64,000 nt of DNA. Origin: Ruminococcus sp. (GTDB lineage: Bacteria; Bacillota; Clostridia; Oscillospirales; Ruminococcaceae). Below are positions 17,611 through 26,479 of the stretch, piece by piece. The translations under genes and the position numbers were made by a program. The DNA lies in the NCBI RefSeq assembly GCF_019417665.1, contig NZ_DXUU01000003.1:62001-126000 (forward strand). The letters are read 5' to 3'. The notes beneath the pieces were generated by a model. That model was not told the origin of the DNA. It ran no database searches and saw only the letters and a list, made by a program, of their open reading frames with translations. The first letter of the stretch is position 1, and every line of letters starts with the position of its first letter.

Positions 17611-17865
17611 GATCATTCTCCTTGTGGTAGTTTGTCTGCATTATTATAGCATAGATTTGAAAGAATGTCCAGAGAAAATATATACGCAATGAAAACAGAA
17701 AATACAAGCATCAAATATACGTGTTTTGTAATACGAATTTCTTAAGTGGAAATAGATAAAATTACAAGAAAAATTTTGTCAATCTAGGATAATACCGCAA
17801 ATTTACCTATTGTAATTTGAGGAATTCGTATGAAGCGTGCTGCCCACATCACATCGTTCCATACC

Positions 17866-18330
17866 TTAAAACATTACAACACCAATCTCTCTCCGCCTTG
17901 CTTCTCTAGTGATTATGCTTTCTTCGTCATCTGTAAGCAATATATCTGCATGGTCTAGCATATACATATCCGCACGAAAATAACATATATCAGAGTATTG
18001 TGTTTGCAGCATGACAACTTGATCTGCAAATTCATGTATGGCAAAAAACCGATCTCGAATCTCCTCACTCCAATTCGTTGCCTGTTCTTCATATGGCATT
18101 ACAATACACAAAAATAAATCCCGATTTTTCTTTAACTCTAATATTATTTCAGCCGTCCATAGCGGAATACCATATTCACAGCTGCATAAAAAGCCCTCCA
18201 CGCCTTGCAATACCAGTTGTTTTATCGCATCTCTCAATCGTAATTTTATCTCGTCATATTCCGATTTTTCCGCATCTATACCGAACGACAATTCAGACGA
18301 TGCTTTTCCAGTGACCATGCAAAATCTCAT
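17866..18330 (-). CDS. SLOG-superfamily protein, DUF1273/YpsA-like
   Basis: 154 aa. Family features: CMVTGKASSELSFG replacing the usual TGHRPxxL/FG start, GVEGFLCSCEYGIPLWTAEIILELK corresponding to the GxxxFxxGxAxGxDxxxAExxLxL helix, PYEEQATNWSEE, and YMLDHADILL. YpsA/SLOG proteins are proposed nucleotide-ligand binders. The usual Gly-rich loop and acidic residue of the putative ligand site are altered here (SCEYGIPLW), so binding may differ. AT-rich relative to its neighbours. Upstream gap 18331-18513 holds only AT-rich promoter-like sequence. Confidence 0.65.
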   Translation of the reverse strand: MRFCMVTGKASSELSFGIDAEKSEYDEIKLRLRDAIKQLVLQGVEGFLCSCEYGIPLWTAEIILELKKNRDLFLCIVMPYEEQATNWSEEIRDRFFAIHEFADQVVMLQTQYSDICYFRADMYMLDHADILLTDDEESIITREARRREIGVVMF

Positions 18331-18513
18331 ATTTTTTCCTCCAAATATATCAATATCAAATTTCAGTAGTTATCTATAATATTTTTTTGCTTTATCACTA
18401 CTACAACTTGATTATAACATATTTCTCAGAACAATTCAATATAAAATAACATAAATATTTGGAGTATACAAAGTTCTTTTTCATGTATGATATAGAAAAG
18501 GAGCTTGATAACC

Positions 18514-18822
18514 GTGTATGAAGAGTTTGTCAGAAACAGAATTACGCAGCTTCGCTTGAAAAAGAATGTTTCAGAATACCAGATGAGTTATGACTTGGGG
18601 CATAGCCGGGGTTACATTTATAATATATCTTCTGGAAAATCCCTGCCGCCTCTATCCGAGCTCTTTGCCATCTGTGAGTATTTTGAAATCACACCGGCGG
18701 AATTTTTTGATGAAAATCTATCCAGTCCAGAACTGATACAAAAGGCGCTGGACGGAATAAAACAACTAAACGATGACGACCTTTTACTGGTTCTGAACCT
18801 GATTGATCGTCTGACAAAATAA
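18514..18822 (+). CDS. XRE-type helix-turn-helix regulator
   Basis: Cytoplasmic DNA-binding protein of 102 aa. HTH_3/XRE domain at about 6-63 (RNRITQLRLKKNVSEYQMSYDLGHSRGYIYNISSG...), then ELFAICEYFEITPAEFF and an acidic helical tail. Start chosen at GTG 18514, 10 nt after AAGGAG; the TTG at 18505 touches the ribosome site. Monocistronic with a terminator directly after the stop, divergent from the SLOG gene. No toxin-like partner is adjacent. Target unknown. Confidence 0.85.
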   Translation: MYEEFVRNRITQLRLKKNVSEYQMSYDLGHSRGYIYNISSGKSLPPLSELFAICEYFEITPAEFFDENLSSPELIQKALDGIKQLNDDDLLLVLNLIDRLTK

Positions 18823-18853
18823 AGGGACCGTTGTAAACACAACAGTCCCTTTT
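18821..18853. terminator. Bidirectional terminator between XRE gene and phoR
   Basis: AAAGGGAC(C)GTTG (18821-18833) pairs with CAAC(A)GTCCCTTT (18840-18852), 6-nt loop, T-run on the plus strand. Confidence 0.85.
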
Positions 18854-18856
18854 CCA

Positions 18857-20530
18857 TTACCTCTGGCGTTTGGGAAACGTCAATCTGATCTCCGTGCCCT
18901 TTCCCATTTCACTATCCATCTCAATAGCCGCATGATGCAGTGCGGCGCCGTGCTTCACAATAGACAAGCCCAGTCCAGTGCCGCCGACAGCCTTGGAATG
19001 GCTCTTATCCACCCGATAAAACCGCTCAAAGACACGTCCCTGCTCTGCCATGGGAATACCAATGCCAGTGTCCTTCACCGTCAATTCCACAGAATCTGTC
19101 GTCTGCTTTACGCTGACATAGACACGCCCACCTGGATGATTGTACTTCACAGCGTTTTCGCACAGATTATAGACCATTTCCGACAGTACCTGCCGCACAC
19201 CAAATACAAGGCCATGAGTACCATTGATGACAAAGGTCACACTGTTTTTCTTTGCCACAGGAGCAAGCTGCTGCAACGCATCTCGGGCAATATCCAGCAA
19301 ATCTACCTGTTCCCGTTCCAACGGCACCTGATCCTCGTCCAGCTGAGACAGTTTTATAATATCACCGATCAGCGTGATCAGACGCTGAGATTCGTCGTAT
19401 ATCTTCCCGGCAAAATGGGGAATATCCTCCTGCCGCACAATGCCGTTCCGGATGATCTCTGCAATGCCGGAAATGGAAGTCAGCGGCGTTTTCAACTCAT
19501 GGGAAACATTCGCCGTAAACTCCCGGCGATACTGCTCCTGTTCCTCCTTTTCCGTAATATCCAGAACAAGAATTACTGCCCCCACCAGATCCTGCCCTGT
19601 ATCCGGCTGACACACCGCATTGGCTAGGATCTGATACACTCTGCCGTCCAGTTCCAGCGTCTGCTGTGAGTGCCGTCCCCGCAGTGCGCTGTCCACTGCC
19701 GTCCGAAAACTTTCACTGCGATTTACCGCCAGAAGATTCAGATGTGTTTCATCCGAATGTATCCCGAAGATCCGCATAGCACTTTTGTTATACGAAAGAA
19801 TCTGATAATTGCGGTCTACCACAAACAGCCCCTCGCTCATATTCTCTGTGATCATGGAAAATTCTTGCTGCTGCTTTCGGATTTCCTCCATTTTTGCATC
19901 AATTTCCCGGTTCTGGGCTGCAATACGCTGGAGAAAAGGGGAAAGTTCCTCATAGGTCTCCACCTGCTCCGGATGCTTCAGATCAATCTCACTGAAGGGA
20001 CGCACGATTTTTTTGGATACTCGATAAGACAAAAGCCCGGAGAGAATGCACGCCGCCAGCAAAATAAAGAAAAAAGGCGACAGCATTCCGCCCATGAGAA
20101 AGAGCACCGAACTCTGCGCTTTGGAGATACGCACCACTGAACCGTCTCTGACACGTACTGCATAATAAATGGTATGCTCTGACAAGGTGGAGGATCTCCG
20201 AATGCTGGTGCCGGATTCGCCTTCCATTGCCTGCCTCACTTCTTCCCGGTCAGCATGATTTTCCATTTTCTCCGCATCATAGCAGTTATCATAGAGCACT
20301 GTGCCATCCGGGGCAATCCATGTAATACGGCAGTCCTTTTCCTCTAATGCGTCGAAGTAGGAAATCCCCTCATCCTCCACTCCCTGGATCACAAAGGATG
20401 CAGTTGTCGCCATCTGTTCCAGAAGCAGCTTTTCGAAGTGTTCGTACAGCACACCAGTGATCAGCGCCATACTCAGCATCAGCACGGATACTACCACAGT
20501 AATGGTGGAGAGAAAAATCTTCTTGGTCAT
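18857..20530 (-). CDS. phoR: Phosphate-regulon-type sensor histidine kinase
   Basis: Inner-membrane PhoR-like kinase, 557 aa. TM1 (about 5-28), extracytoplasmic domain (about 29-145), TM2 (about 147-168), PAS domain (about 225-330, MTENMSEGLFVVDRNYQILSYN), HisKA with ANVSHELKTPLTS (His344), HATPase with NLCENAVKYN, DTGIGIP and GTGLGLSIVKH. Overlaps the response-regulator stop by ATGA, so the pair is co-translated. Placement next to pst-phoU supports the phosphate assignment; the longer extracytoplasmic domain could sense something else. Confidence 0.93.
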   Translation of the reverse strand: MTKKIFLSTITVVVSVLMLSMALITGVLYEHFEKLLLEQMATTASFVIQGVEDEGISYFDALEEKDCRITWIAPDGTVLYDNCYDAEKMENHADREEVRQAMEGESGTSIRRSSTLSEHTIYYAVRVRDGSVVRISKAQSSVLFLMGGMLSPFFFILLAACILSGLLSYRVSKKIVRPFSEIDLKHPEQVETYEELSPFLQRIAAQNREIDAKMEEIRKQQQEFSMITENMSEGLFVVDRNYQILSYNKSAMRIFGIHSDETHLNLLAVNRSESFRTAVDSALRGRHSQQTLELDGRVYQILANAVCQPDTGQDLVGAVILVLDITEKEEQEQYRREFTANVSHELKTPLTSISGIAEIIRNGIVRQEDIPHFAGKIYDESQRLITLIGDIIKLSQLDEDQVPLEREQVDLLDIARDALQQLAPVAKKNSVTFVINGTHGLVFGVRQVLSEMVYNLCENAVKYNHPGGRVYVSVKQTTDSVELTVKDTGIGIPMAEQGRVFERFYRVDKSHSKAVGGTGLGLSIVKHGAALHHAAIEMDSEMGKGTEIRLTFPKRQR

Positions 20531-21204
20531 GTTGTTCCATCTCCTGAGCGATAGCCGATACCTCTGACAGTTTCAATATATTTGCCGCATTCCCCCAGCT
20601 TCTGCCGCAGGTGGCGTACATGCACATCTACGGTACGGCTCTCTCCGTCAAAGGAATAGCCCCAGATCTGGTTCAGCAGCTGATCCCGGGTAAAGACCAC
20701 TCCCGGATTTTCCAGCAACAGGCACAGCAGTTCAAATTCCTTCAGAGTCAGATTCACCGTTTCACCGGCAACCTGTACCACATGGCGTGTGGAATTTACG
20801 GTCAATTCTCCCAAATACAGAATTTTTTCTTCCGTAGGCTTCTCCGTCCGGCGCATAACCGCCTTAATACGTGCCACAAGCGCCATCATGCCAAAGGGCT
20901 TTGGCACATAATCATCTGCGCCGCAATCCAGTCCCACTACCTGGTCATATTCTGTTCCCTTTGCCGTCAGCATAATGACAGGCAATTCCCGGGTAGCTTT
21001 TTCCCTGCGGATCTTTTTCAAAATTTCCAGACCATCCTCTTCGGGCAGCATAATATCCAGAAGTACCAGTTCAGGCTTTTGCGCCGCCATGGCATTCCAA
21101 AACGCAGAAGGCAGCGCAAACCCCTGGGCCTCCATACCGGTACTGCGCAATGTATAGATCACTAACTCCCGGATGCTGTCATCATCTTCTACCAAATAAA
21201 TCAT
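20527..21204 (-). CDS. phoP: PhoP/PhoB-like OmpR-family response regulator
   Basis: 225 aa. Receiver (1-120) with acidic triad D7-D8, phospho-acceptor D50 (LVLLDIMLPEEDG), T and K switch residues (MLTAKG, VPKPF); OmpR winged helix (about 130-225) with LTLKEFELLCLLL and SRTVDVHVRHLRQKLG. Start at ATG 21204 preceded by GGAAAGGCGG; the in-frame extension to 21255 runs through a leader hairpin and is not coding. Expected to activate pstS. It is transcribed from its own promoter in addition to any read-through from phoU. Confidence 0.94.
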   Translation of the reverse strand: MIYLVEDDDSIRELVIYTLRSTGMEAQGFALPSAFWNAMAAQKPELVLLDIMLPEEDGLEILKKIRREKATRELPVIMLTAKGTEYDQVVGLDCGADDYVPKPFGMMALVARIKAVMRRTEKPTEEKILYLGELTVNSTRHVVQVAGETVNLTLKEFELLCLLLENPGVVFTRDQLLNQIWGYSFDGESRTVDVHVRHLRQKLGECGKYIETVRGIGYRSGDGTT

Positions 21205-21240
21205 ATTACCGCCTTTCCTGCGTTCCGTTCCCGATAATAC

Positions 21241-21269
21241 AAAAAGGAACGTCACACGGATGTTCCTTT
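21241..21269 (-). terminator. Hairpin with U-run in the phoP leader
   Basis: Minus strand AAAGGAAC (21269-21262), 11-nt loop, GTTCCTTTTTG. It lies downstream of the phoP promoter and about 37 nt upstream of the phoP start. It may terminate the pst-phoU transcript, act as an attenuator for phoPR, or both. Confidence 0.6.
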
Positions 21270-21308
21270 CTTACCCTGTTATGGCGTTTTCGAATTCCGA
21301 TCATTATT

Positions 21309-21337
21309 ATAGTATCATGAATCTGACTGCACGTCAA
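21309..21337 (-). promoter_or_regulatory. Promoter of phoP-phoR
   Basis: Minus strand TTGACG (21332-21337), 17-nt spacer, TACTAT (21309-21314). Predicted start near 21302, about 33 nt before the leader hairpin. Confidence 0.6.
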
Positions 21338-21371
21338 GTAAATACATACAAAATTTCATATAATATATCCC

Positions 21372-22010
21372 TCACACATGATCTCCTGTAATGGCATAAA
21401 TAACCCACTCGGAAACATTCACTGCATGGTCACCAATGCGCTCCAGATATTTCGCAATCATGAGCAGATCCATGGCATCCTCTGCCTTATCCTGATCCGT
21501 GCGGATCAGATCTGCCAGTTCACTGCGCACCTTACTGAACAGTGCATCCACCTTATCGTCTTCCTCCGCCACTTTCTTTGCAAGGGAAACGTCATGATTC
21601 ACATAGGAATCCACACTGTCTGTTACCATAATAATGACTGCCTTTGCCATTTCCTTGATGTGCACCTTGCTGGAAAAGTCACGGAACGTTACATGCTTTG
21701 TGATATCCGCAATATCAAATGCCTGGTCGCCGATCCGTTCCAGATCTGAAATCATTTTCAGTGCCGAGGAAACCACACGCAGATCTGTTGCCACGGGCTG
21801 CTGCATCAGCAGGAGGCGCATACAAAGACGTTCGATATCCCGTTCGTACTGATCGATCTCCAATTCAATGTTGAAAACCTTTTCCGCAAGCTTTTCATCA
21901 TCCTCCAGCATTCCTTGAATCGCAGCTGAAATAGCATCCTCACAAAGTGCACTCATCTGGATCATATTGGTTTTTAACGTTGCCAGCTGTGCATCGTAAT
22001 AAATTCTCAT
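21372..22010 (-). CDS. phoU: Phosphate transport regulator PhoU
   Basis: 212-aa all-helical protein that links PstSCAB transport to PhoR signalling. Two repeated PhoU bundles: ALCEDAISAAIQGMLEDDEKLAEKVFNIE with LRVVSSALKMISDLERIGDQAFDIA, and the second copy ending MIAKYLERIGDHAVNVSEW, each with the metal-binding E/DxxxD motif (ERIGDQ, ERIGDH). Start at ATG 22010, 8 nt after GGGAGG, overlapping the pstB stop by one base; the TTG immediately upstream is an artefact. Confidence 0.96.
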   Translation of the reverse strand: MRIYYDAQLATLKTNMIQMSALCEDAISAAIQGMLEDDEKLAEKVFNIELEIDQYERDIERLCMRLLLMQQPVATDLRVVSSALKMISDLERIGDQAFDIADITKHVTFRDFSSKVHIKEMAKAVIIMVTDSVDSYVNHDVSLAKKVAEEDDKVDALFSKVRSELADLIRTDQDKAEDAMDLLMIAKYLERIGDHAVNVSEWVIYAITGDHV

Positions 22011-22759
22011 CAACCGAACCTCCCTGAAATGTAATCCTCAGTACGTTTATCCTGGGGTTTGGAGAACAGCTGTTCTGTTTCCGCATATTCGATCACTTCA
22101 CCCAGGAGGAAAAATGCAGTACGGTCAGAAACACGTGTTGCCTGCTGCATGTTATGCGTAACAATGATAATGGTATACTCACTTTTCAGCGACATGACCA
22201 GATCTTCCACTTTTGACGTAGAAATGGGATCCAATGCACTGGTCGGCTCATCCATGAGGAGTACCTCGGGATGTACTGCCAGGGCACGTGCGATACACAG
22301 ACGCTGCTGCTGTCCGCCGGACATCCCCAGAGCACTCTTGTTCAGCCGATCCTTGACCTCATCCCAGATGGCGGCATCCCGAAGCGATTTTTCCACAATT
22401 TCATCCAGCTTTGCCTTGGAATGAATGCCATGGGTGCGTGGTCCGTATGCAATGTTGTCATAGATACTCATGGGGAATGGATTTGCCTTCTGAAACACCA
22501 TACCCACACGCTTGCGCAGCATGTTCACATCCATATTGCCATAAATATCTTCTCCATCCAGACGGATATCGCCGGTGATCTTACAGCCCTCTACCAGATC
22601 ATTCATGCGGTTCAGGGATTTCAGCAGCGTGGATTTGCCGCAGCCGGACGGCCCGATAAATGCGCTGACCTCATGTTCCGGCAGTTCCAGATTGATGTTT
22701 TTCAACGCATGGAATGTACCGTAATACAAATCCATATCGTGAATTTCAAATTTTGCCAT
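22010..22759 (-). CDS. pstB: Phosphate ABC transporter ATP-binding protein
   Basis: 249-aa ATPase of the high-affinity phosphate importer. Walker A GPSGCGKST, PstB-typical LLKSLNRMNDL, signature MSGGQQQRLCIARALAV, Walker B VLLMDEPTSALDPIST, H-loop VTHNMQQATRVSD. Start 9 nt after AGGAG and 12 bp past the pstA stop. Standard pstSCAB-phoU order. Confidence 0.98.
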   Translation of the reverse strand: MAKFEIHDMDLYYGTFHALKNINLELPEHEVSAFIGPSGCGKSTLLKSLNRMNDLVEGCKITGDIRLDGEDIYGNMDVNMLRKRVGMVFQKANPFPMSIYDNIAYGPRTHGIHSKAKLDEIVEKSLRDAAIWDEVKDRLNKSALGMSGGQQQRLCIARALAVHPEVLLMDEPTSALDPISTSKVEDLVMSLKSEYTIIIVTHNMQQATRVSDRTAFFLLGEVIEYAETEQLFSKPQDKRTEDYISGRFG

Positions 22760-22771
22760 ACTTTTTCTCTC

Positions 22772-23674
22772 CTACTTTTTGGTCAGTTTCTTTGCCACAA
22801 AGCTGGACAATGCATTGATCACGATCACCATTACCAGCAGTACTACCGCAGTAGCATAGGCTGCATCCATGTACTTGCCCTCACAGAGGAGCTGATACAT
22901 GTGCACTGCCAGTGTACGGCAGGGCTTCAGCAGACCGGTACATACATCAGTAGAAGTACCGGCTGTATACATCAGCGCCGCAGTTTCACCCACGATTCGT
23001 CCGATGGCGAGAATGACGCCTGCCAGAATCCCCGGCACGGCACTGGGCAGGATGATGCGGAAAATCGTCCGCAGGCGTCCTGCACCCAGACCAAAACTGC
23101 CTTCCCGGAAAGAATCCGGTACGCTGAGCAGCGCCTCTTCCGTGGTACGCATGATCAGGGGCAGTACCATGAGCGCCATAGTGATCGCACCGCCCAGCAG
23201 GGAATATCCGAATTTGCAGGCAATGACAAAGGCAAGAAATCCGAACAGACCAAATACGATGGACGGGATACCCTGAAGCGTTTCCGTCGTCATACGGATG
23301 ATCTTCACCAGGGTCATCTGAAATTTACTGCCCCGGTTGGAGTATTCCACCAGATAGATGGCAGAGCATACGCCAATGGGAACGGCGATAATCAATGTGA
23401 GCAGCGTCATCAGCAGCGTATTGATAATTGCCGGCATCATGGAGCAGTTTTCTGTGGTATATTTCCATTCAAACAGAGACAGATGGATATTGGGCACACC
23501 CTTTACCACAATATAAACGATCAGACTGAGCAATACGCCTACGGTGATAGCCGCAGCGAGAATGGTCACGATCAAAACCACCAGAGAGCCTGGGTGATGC
23601 CGATAGGCCGCCATTTTTTGCTTGAACGTCTGCTGATTGATCCCCACAATGGATTCCACATTTGTTTCGTTCAT
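22772..23674 (-). CDS. pstA: Phosphate ABC transporter permease PstA
   Basis: 300-aa membrane subunit with six predicted TM helices and the BPD_transp_1 EAA-type loop (LGAGRLRTIFRIILPSAVPGILAGVILAIGR read in segments). Start at ATG 23674, overlapping the pstC stop in ATGA with AAGGAG just upstream; the in-frame extension to 23707 lies in pstC. Long soluble N-terminus (about 35 aa) before TM1 is usual for PstA. Confidence 0.97.
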   Translation of the reverse strand: MNETNVESIVGINQQTFKQKMAAYRHHPGSLVVLIVTILAAAITVGVLLSLIVYIVVKGVPNIHLSLFEWKYTTENCSMMPAIINTLLMTLLTLIIAVPIGVCSAIYLVEYSNRGSKFQMTLVKIIRMTTETLQGIPSIVFGLFGFLAFVIACKFGYSLLGGAITMALMVLPLIMRTTEEALLSVPDSFREGSFGLGAGRLRTIFRIILPSAVPGILAGVILAIGRIVGETAALMYTAGTSTDVCTGLLKPCRTLAVHMYQLLCEGKYMDAAYATAVVLLVMVIVINALSSFVAKKLTKK

Positions 23675-24519
23675 TTGTTCTCCTTCTTCTTCACCAGAGA
23701 GAAGCACACATTAATGATCAGGATAAAGACGAACAGTACCACACCTGTACCGATCAGTGCTCCTCTATGTAAGTCGGTAGCATAGCCCATTTCCATAACA
23801 ATATTTGCCGTCATGGTACGGGCTCCCTGTAACAGACTCTTCGGTAAAACCGGCTGGTTTCCGGCGATCATAACCACTGCCATGGTCTCACCGATAGCAC
23901 GGCCTACGCCCAGAATAATACCGGCCATAATACCGGATTTCGCTGCCGGCAGTGTGGCACAGTATACACTGCGCTCATGGGTCGCACCCAGTGCCAGAGA
24001 GCCTTCATAATAACTGCCCGGCACTGCACGGAGAGACGACTCTGAGATCTCAATGATCGTCGGCAGGATCATGATACCCAGCAGGATTCCAGCTGTCAGA
24101 ATGGATTTTCCTGTGCCAAAAATGCTCTGCATGATGGGCACAAGAACGACCAGACCGAAGAAACCATACACAATGGACGGAATACCTGCCAGCAGGGAGA
24201 TCGCCGGTTTCAGAATCTTATACAACCCTTTCGGGCAAAAGTGTGCCATAAAGATGGAACACAGCAGACCAATGGGAACGCCCACAAGAATTGCAATGCC
24301 CGTGGCATAAATACTACCGATGATCATGGGCAGTATTCCAAATTCACCTTCCTGGGGTTTCCAGACCATGCCGCCCAGGAATTTTAGCGGTCCGATCTCC
24401 GCAATTGCCGGCAGACCATTCACAAACAGGAAGATGCAGATCATAGCAACGGCAACAATAGAAATACATGCCGCCACCAGAAAGACAAACTTCATGATGG
24501 ACTCACGATATTTTTTCAT
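23671..24519 (-). CDS. pstC: Phosphate ABC transporter permease PstC
   Basis: 282 aa, six TM helices, with ASIVYGFFGLVVLVP-like segment (here GIPSIVYGFFGL) and loop LGATHERSVYCATLPAAKSGIMAGIILG. Partner of PstA in the phosphate channel. Start follows GAAAGGGAG. 45 bp downstream of pstS on the same strand. Confidence 0.97.
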   Translation of the reverse strand: MKKYRESIMKFVFLVAACISIVAVAMICIFLFVNGLPAIAEIGPLKFLGGMVWKPQEGEFGILPMIIGSIYATGIAILVGVPIGLLCSIFMAHFCPKGLYKILKPAISLLAGIPSIVYGFFGLVVLVPIMQSIFGTGKSILTAGILLGIMILPTIIEISESSLRAVPGSYYEGSLALGATHERSVYCATLPAAKSGIMAGIILGVGRAIGETMAVVMIAGNQPVLPKSLLQGARTMTANIVMEMGYATDLHRGALIGTGVVLFVFILIINVCFSLVKKKENK

Positions 24520-24564
24520 GAACTTCTCCCTTTCGAGAATACTCTATTGCAGTTTTCCCTGCAA

Positions 24565-25410
24565 TTATTCTGCGGTCAGGCTGGACCAATCGGTGATCTC
24601 CCCTGTATAAATCTGCTTGATCTGATCCAAGGTCATTTCCTCTACGGCGTTATCCTTATTGACAATCACAGCGATACCATCCATTGCAAGAACCGTACTC
24701 TTGACGCCTGTCTCGCTTTCCTTCAGTTCACGGGATGCCATGCCGATATCGCAGATGCCTTCCTGAGTAGATGTGACACCAGTAGTAGAATCGCTCTGCT
24801 GTACATCAACGGTAACATCCGGGTTTACATTTGCATAAGCCTCTTTCAGCTTAGTCATAACCGGTGTGACAGAAGAAGAGCCTGCTACAACAACGCTGCC
24901 GCTTGCACCATTGCTTGTATAACTCTCGGTGTTTACCGGAATATAGCCCTCTTCGGAAATTACAGTTGCAGCATCTGTGCTCATGATGTAATTAAAGAAA
25001 TCCTGTGCTGCATCACTCAGGTTGCTTTCCTTTGTAATGATATTGAACGGACGGGAAATCGCATAGCTGCCGTTTTCCACATTGTCTGTGGTTGCCTCTA
25101 CCCCCTCAATGGTCAGTGCCTTCACGGAATCATCCAGAGAGCCCATGGAAACATAGCCAATGGCAGATGCATTGCCAGCAACGGTAGTCAGCATAACAGC
25201 TGTGCTGTTGGTCACTTCTGCGCTGGAAATGGTATTGTCCTTGTCATCCTCTGCAATGCCGCAGAGTTCTGTAAATGCACCTCTGGTACCAGAGCCATCC
25301 TCACGGGTGATAACAGAGATCGCACCGCTTGCACCGCCGCAGCCGGTGAGGCTGCCTGCCAGTACACTGATTGCCGCAGCAGCTGCTGCCATTTTAATTC
25401 CATTTTTCAT
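24565..25410 (-). CDS. pstS: Phosphate-binding lipoprotein PstS
   Basis: Extracellular lipid-anchored phosphate receptor, 281 aa. Lipobox LAGSLTGC with Cys at about residue 24, then GGASGAISVITREDGSGTRGAF and later VVAGSSSVTPVM and SDSTTGVTSTQEGICDIGMASR; the duplicated PBP-like halves are in an unusual order (ITREDGSGTRGAF before SSSVTP), suggesting a circularly rearranged or two-copy relative of classic PstS. First gene of the pst operon, with a candidate PhoP-controlled promoter upstream. Confidence 0.93.
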   Translation of the reverse strand: MKNGIKMAAAAAAISVLAGSLTGCGGASGAISVITREDGSGTRGAFTELCGIAEDDKDNTISSAEVTNSTAVMLTTVAGNASAIGYVSMGSLDDSVKALTIEGVEATTDNVENGSYAISRPFNIITKESNLSDAAQDFFNYIMSTDAATVISEEGYIPVNTESYTSNGASGSVVVAGSSSVTPVMTKLKEAYANVNPDVTVDVQQSDSTTGVTSTQEGICDIGMASRELKESETGVKSTVLAMDGIAVIVNKDNAVEEMTLDQIKQIYTGEITDWSSLTAE

Positions 25411-25857
25411 AAGTAATACTCCATTCTCTTCCTGAATTTGTTCCCTTGGGGAACATCTTTATTTCCCTGTTCCAATGAACAATTCTATTATATCAGCCCT
25501 ATGTAAACTCTATCATCCCGGCAATGTTAAATCTATGCTAAATGTGAAATCCAGCGGATACACTTTTGTTAATTCGAATAAAAACACGCAATTTCGAAGA
25601 TTTCTGCATTGTAAAAATTAACATACAATGTAAATCTCAGAGAAACCGGCTTGCACGATCTCTAGTCAGAACATGTAGGGGCATTCGTCATGTTCGGGAA
25701 CGGTGGGAGCAAGTCCCCACCCTACGTATAATTCCGATTTTCATAGGATTTCTTTTATCTTATCAAAAACAGTATGGATTCTGTCAATTTCACCAAAGCT
25801 GTTGCATTTTCCCACAAAGCATGCTATACTATAGAAAAAACTGAAAGGATGATTTCC
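25411..25857 (-). promoter_or_regulatory. pstS promoter with candidate Pho-box half-sites (gene-free stretch)
   Basis: Minus strand TATAAT at 25487-25492 with no fitting -35 hexamer, as in activator-dependent promoters. Upstream are three TT(A/C/T)ACA half-sites: TTTACA (25502-25507), TTAACA (25525-25530), TTCACA (25543-25548). B. subtilis PhoP binds TT(A/C)ACA repeats about 11 bp apart; spacing here (18 and 23) is only approximate. The rest holds an intergenic repeat at 25675-25725 and the nitroreductase upstream region. Confidence 0.5.
25675..25725. repeat. Intergenic GTAGGG...CCCTAC inverted-repeat element
   Basis: 51-bp segment bounded by GTAGGG and CCCTAC with GC-rich interior (GGTGGG...CCCCACC pairing) in AT-rich surroundings. 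Resembles short dispersed GTAGGGG-type repeats of gut Clostridia; related remnants occur near 31951 and 39282. Confidence 0.45.
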
Positions 25858-26394
25858 ATGGATTTTCTGACATTGGCAAAAAAGCGCTGTTCCATCCGTT
25901 CCTACGAGGACAAGCCCATCGAACCGGAAAAGCTACAGGCAGTTCTGGAGGCCGGACGGCTCGCACCCACCGGCGTGAATCTTCAGGAGCAGCGCCTGCT
26001 GGTAGTACAATCCCCCGAGGGCATTGCAAAAGTCGCAGAGGCCGTGGTGAAGCCAGATGCCTATACCGCAAAGGCTTTCATCATCGTCTGCGCAGAAAAG
26101 GACGCCGCATGGACACGGAAATTTGACGGACATAACATCTACGAAATCGATGCTTCTATTGTTACTACATATATGATGCTCGCTGCCACGGAACAGGGAC
26201 TGGGTTCTCTCTGGGTATGCCGATTCCAGCCGGATATGCTTCGTGAAGCTTTCCATATCCCGGAAAAATACATTCCCGTGAATATCCTCTGCCTGGGCTA
26301 TGCAAAACCGGAAGCGGTAAAGCCTGCTGATCGCTATGACACTGACCGCAAACCTCTGGAAGAAACTGTGTGGTATGAGTCTTTTGACGCATAA
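25858..26394 (+). CDS. Nitroreductase-family flavoprotein
   Basis: 178 aa, FMN-dependent NAD(P)H oxidoreductase fold. Starts MDFLTLAKKRCSIRSYEDKPIE, with the Arg-Ser FMN contact typical of the family, APTGVNLQEQRLLVV, and C-terminal GLGSLWVCRF...LCLGYAKPEAVKP. ATG 25858 follows AAAGGATG. Substrate unknown (quinones, nitro compounds or flavins). Monocistronic with a strong terminator. Confidence 0.9.
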   Translation: MDFLTLAKKRCSIRSYEDKPIEPEKLQAVLEAGRLAPTGVNLQEQRLLVVQSPEGIAKVAEAVVKPDAYTAKAFIIVCAEKDAAWTRKFDGHNIYEIDASIVTTYMMLAATEQGLGSLWVCRFQPDMLREAFHIPEKYIPVNILCLGYAKPEAVKPADRYDTDRKPLEETVWYESFDA

Positions 26395-26420
26395 GTTTTG
26401 CTGAATTCCCATAAAAACCA

Positions 26421-26453
26421 AAAGCACCTGATTGCGGTTTCAGGTGCTTTTTT
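26421..26453 (+). terminator. Terminator of the nitroreductase gene
   Basis: AAAGCACCTGA (26421-26431) pairs with TCAGGTGCTTT (26440-26450), 8-nt loop, TTTTTT tail. Confidence 0.93.
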
Positions 26454-26479
26454 GATTCCTACTGTATTTTTTGTTGTGG

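Noticed and set aside
18514..18822. Antitoxin of a toxin-antitoxin pair
   Set aside because: Single XRE gene with its own terminator; the nearest ORFs are a histidine kinase and a SLOG protein, not toxins.
22271..23785. 504-aa frame opposite pstB/pstA
   Set aside because: Antisense shadow rich in His/Cys/Gln; the pst genes fully explain this region.
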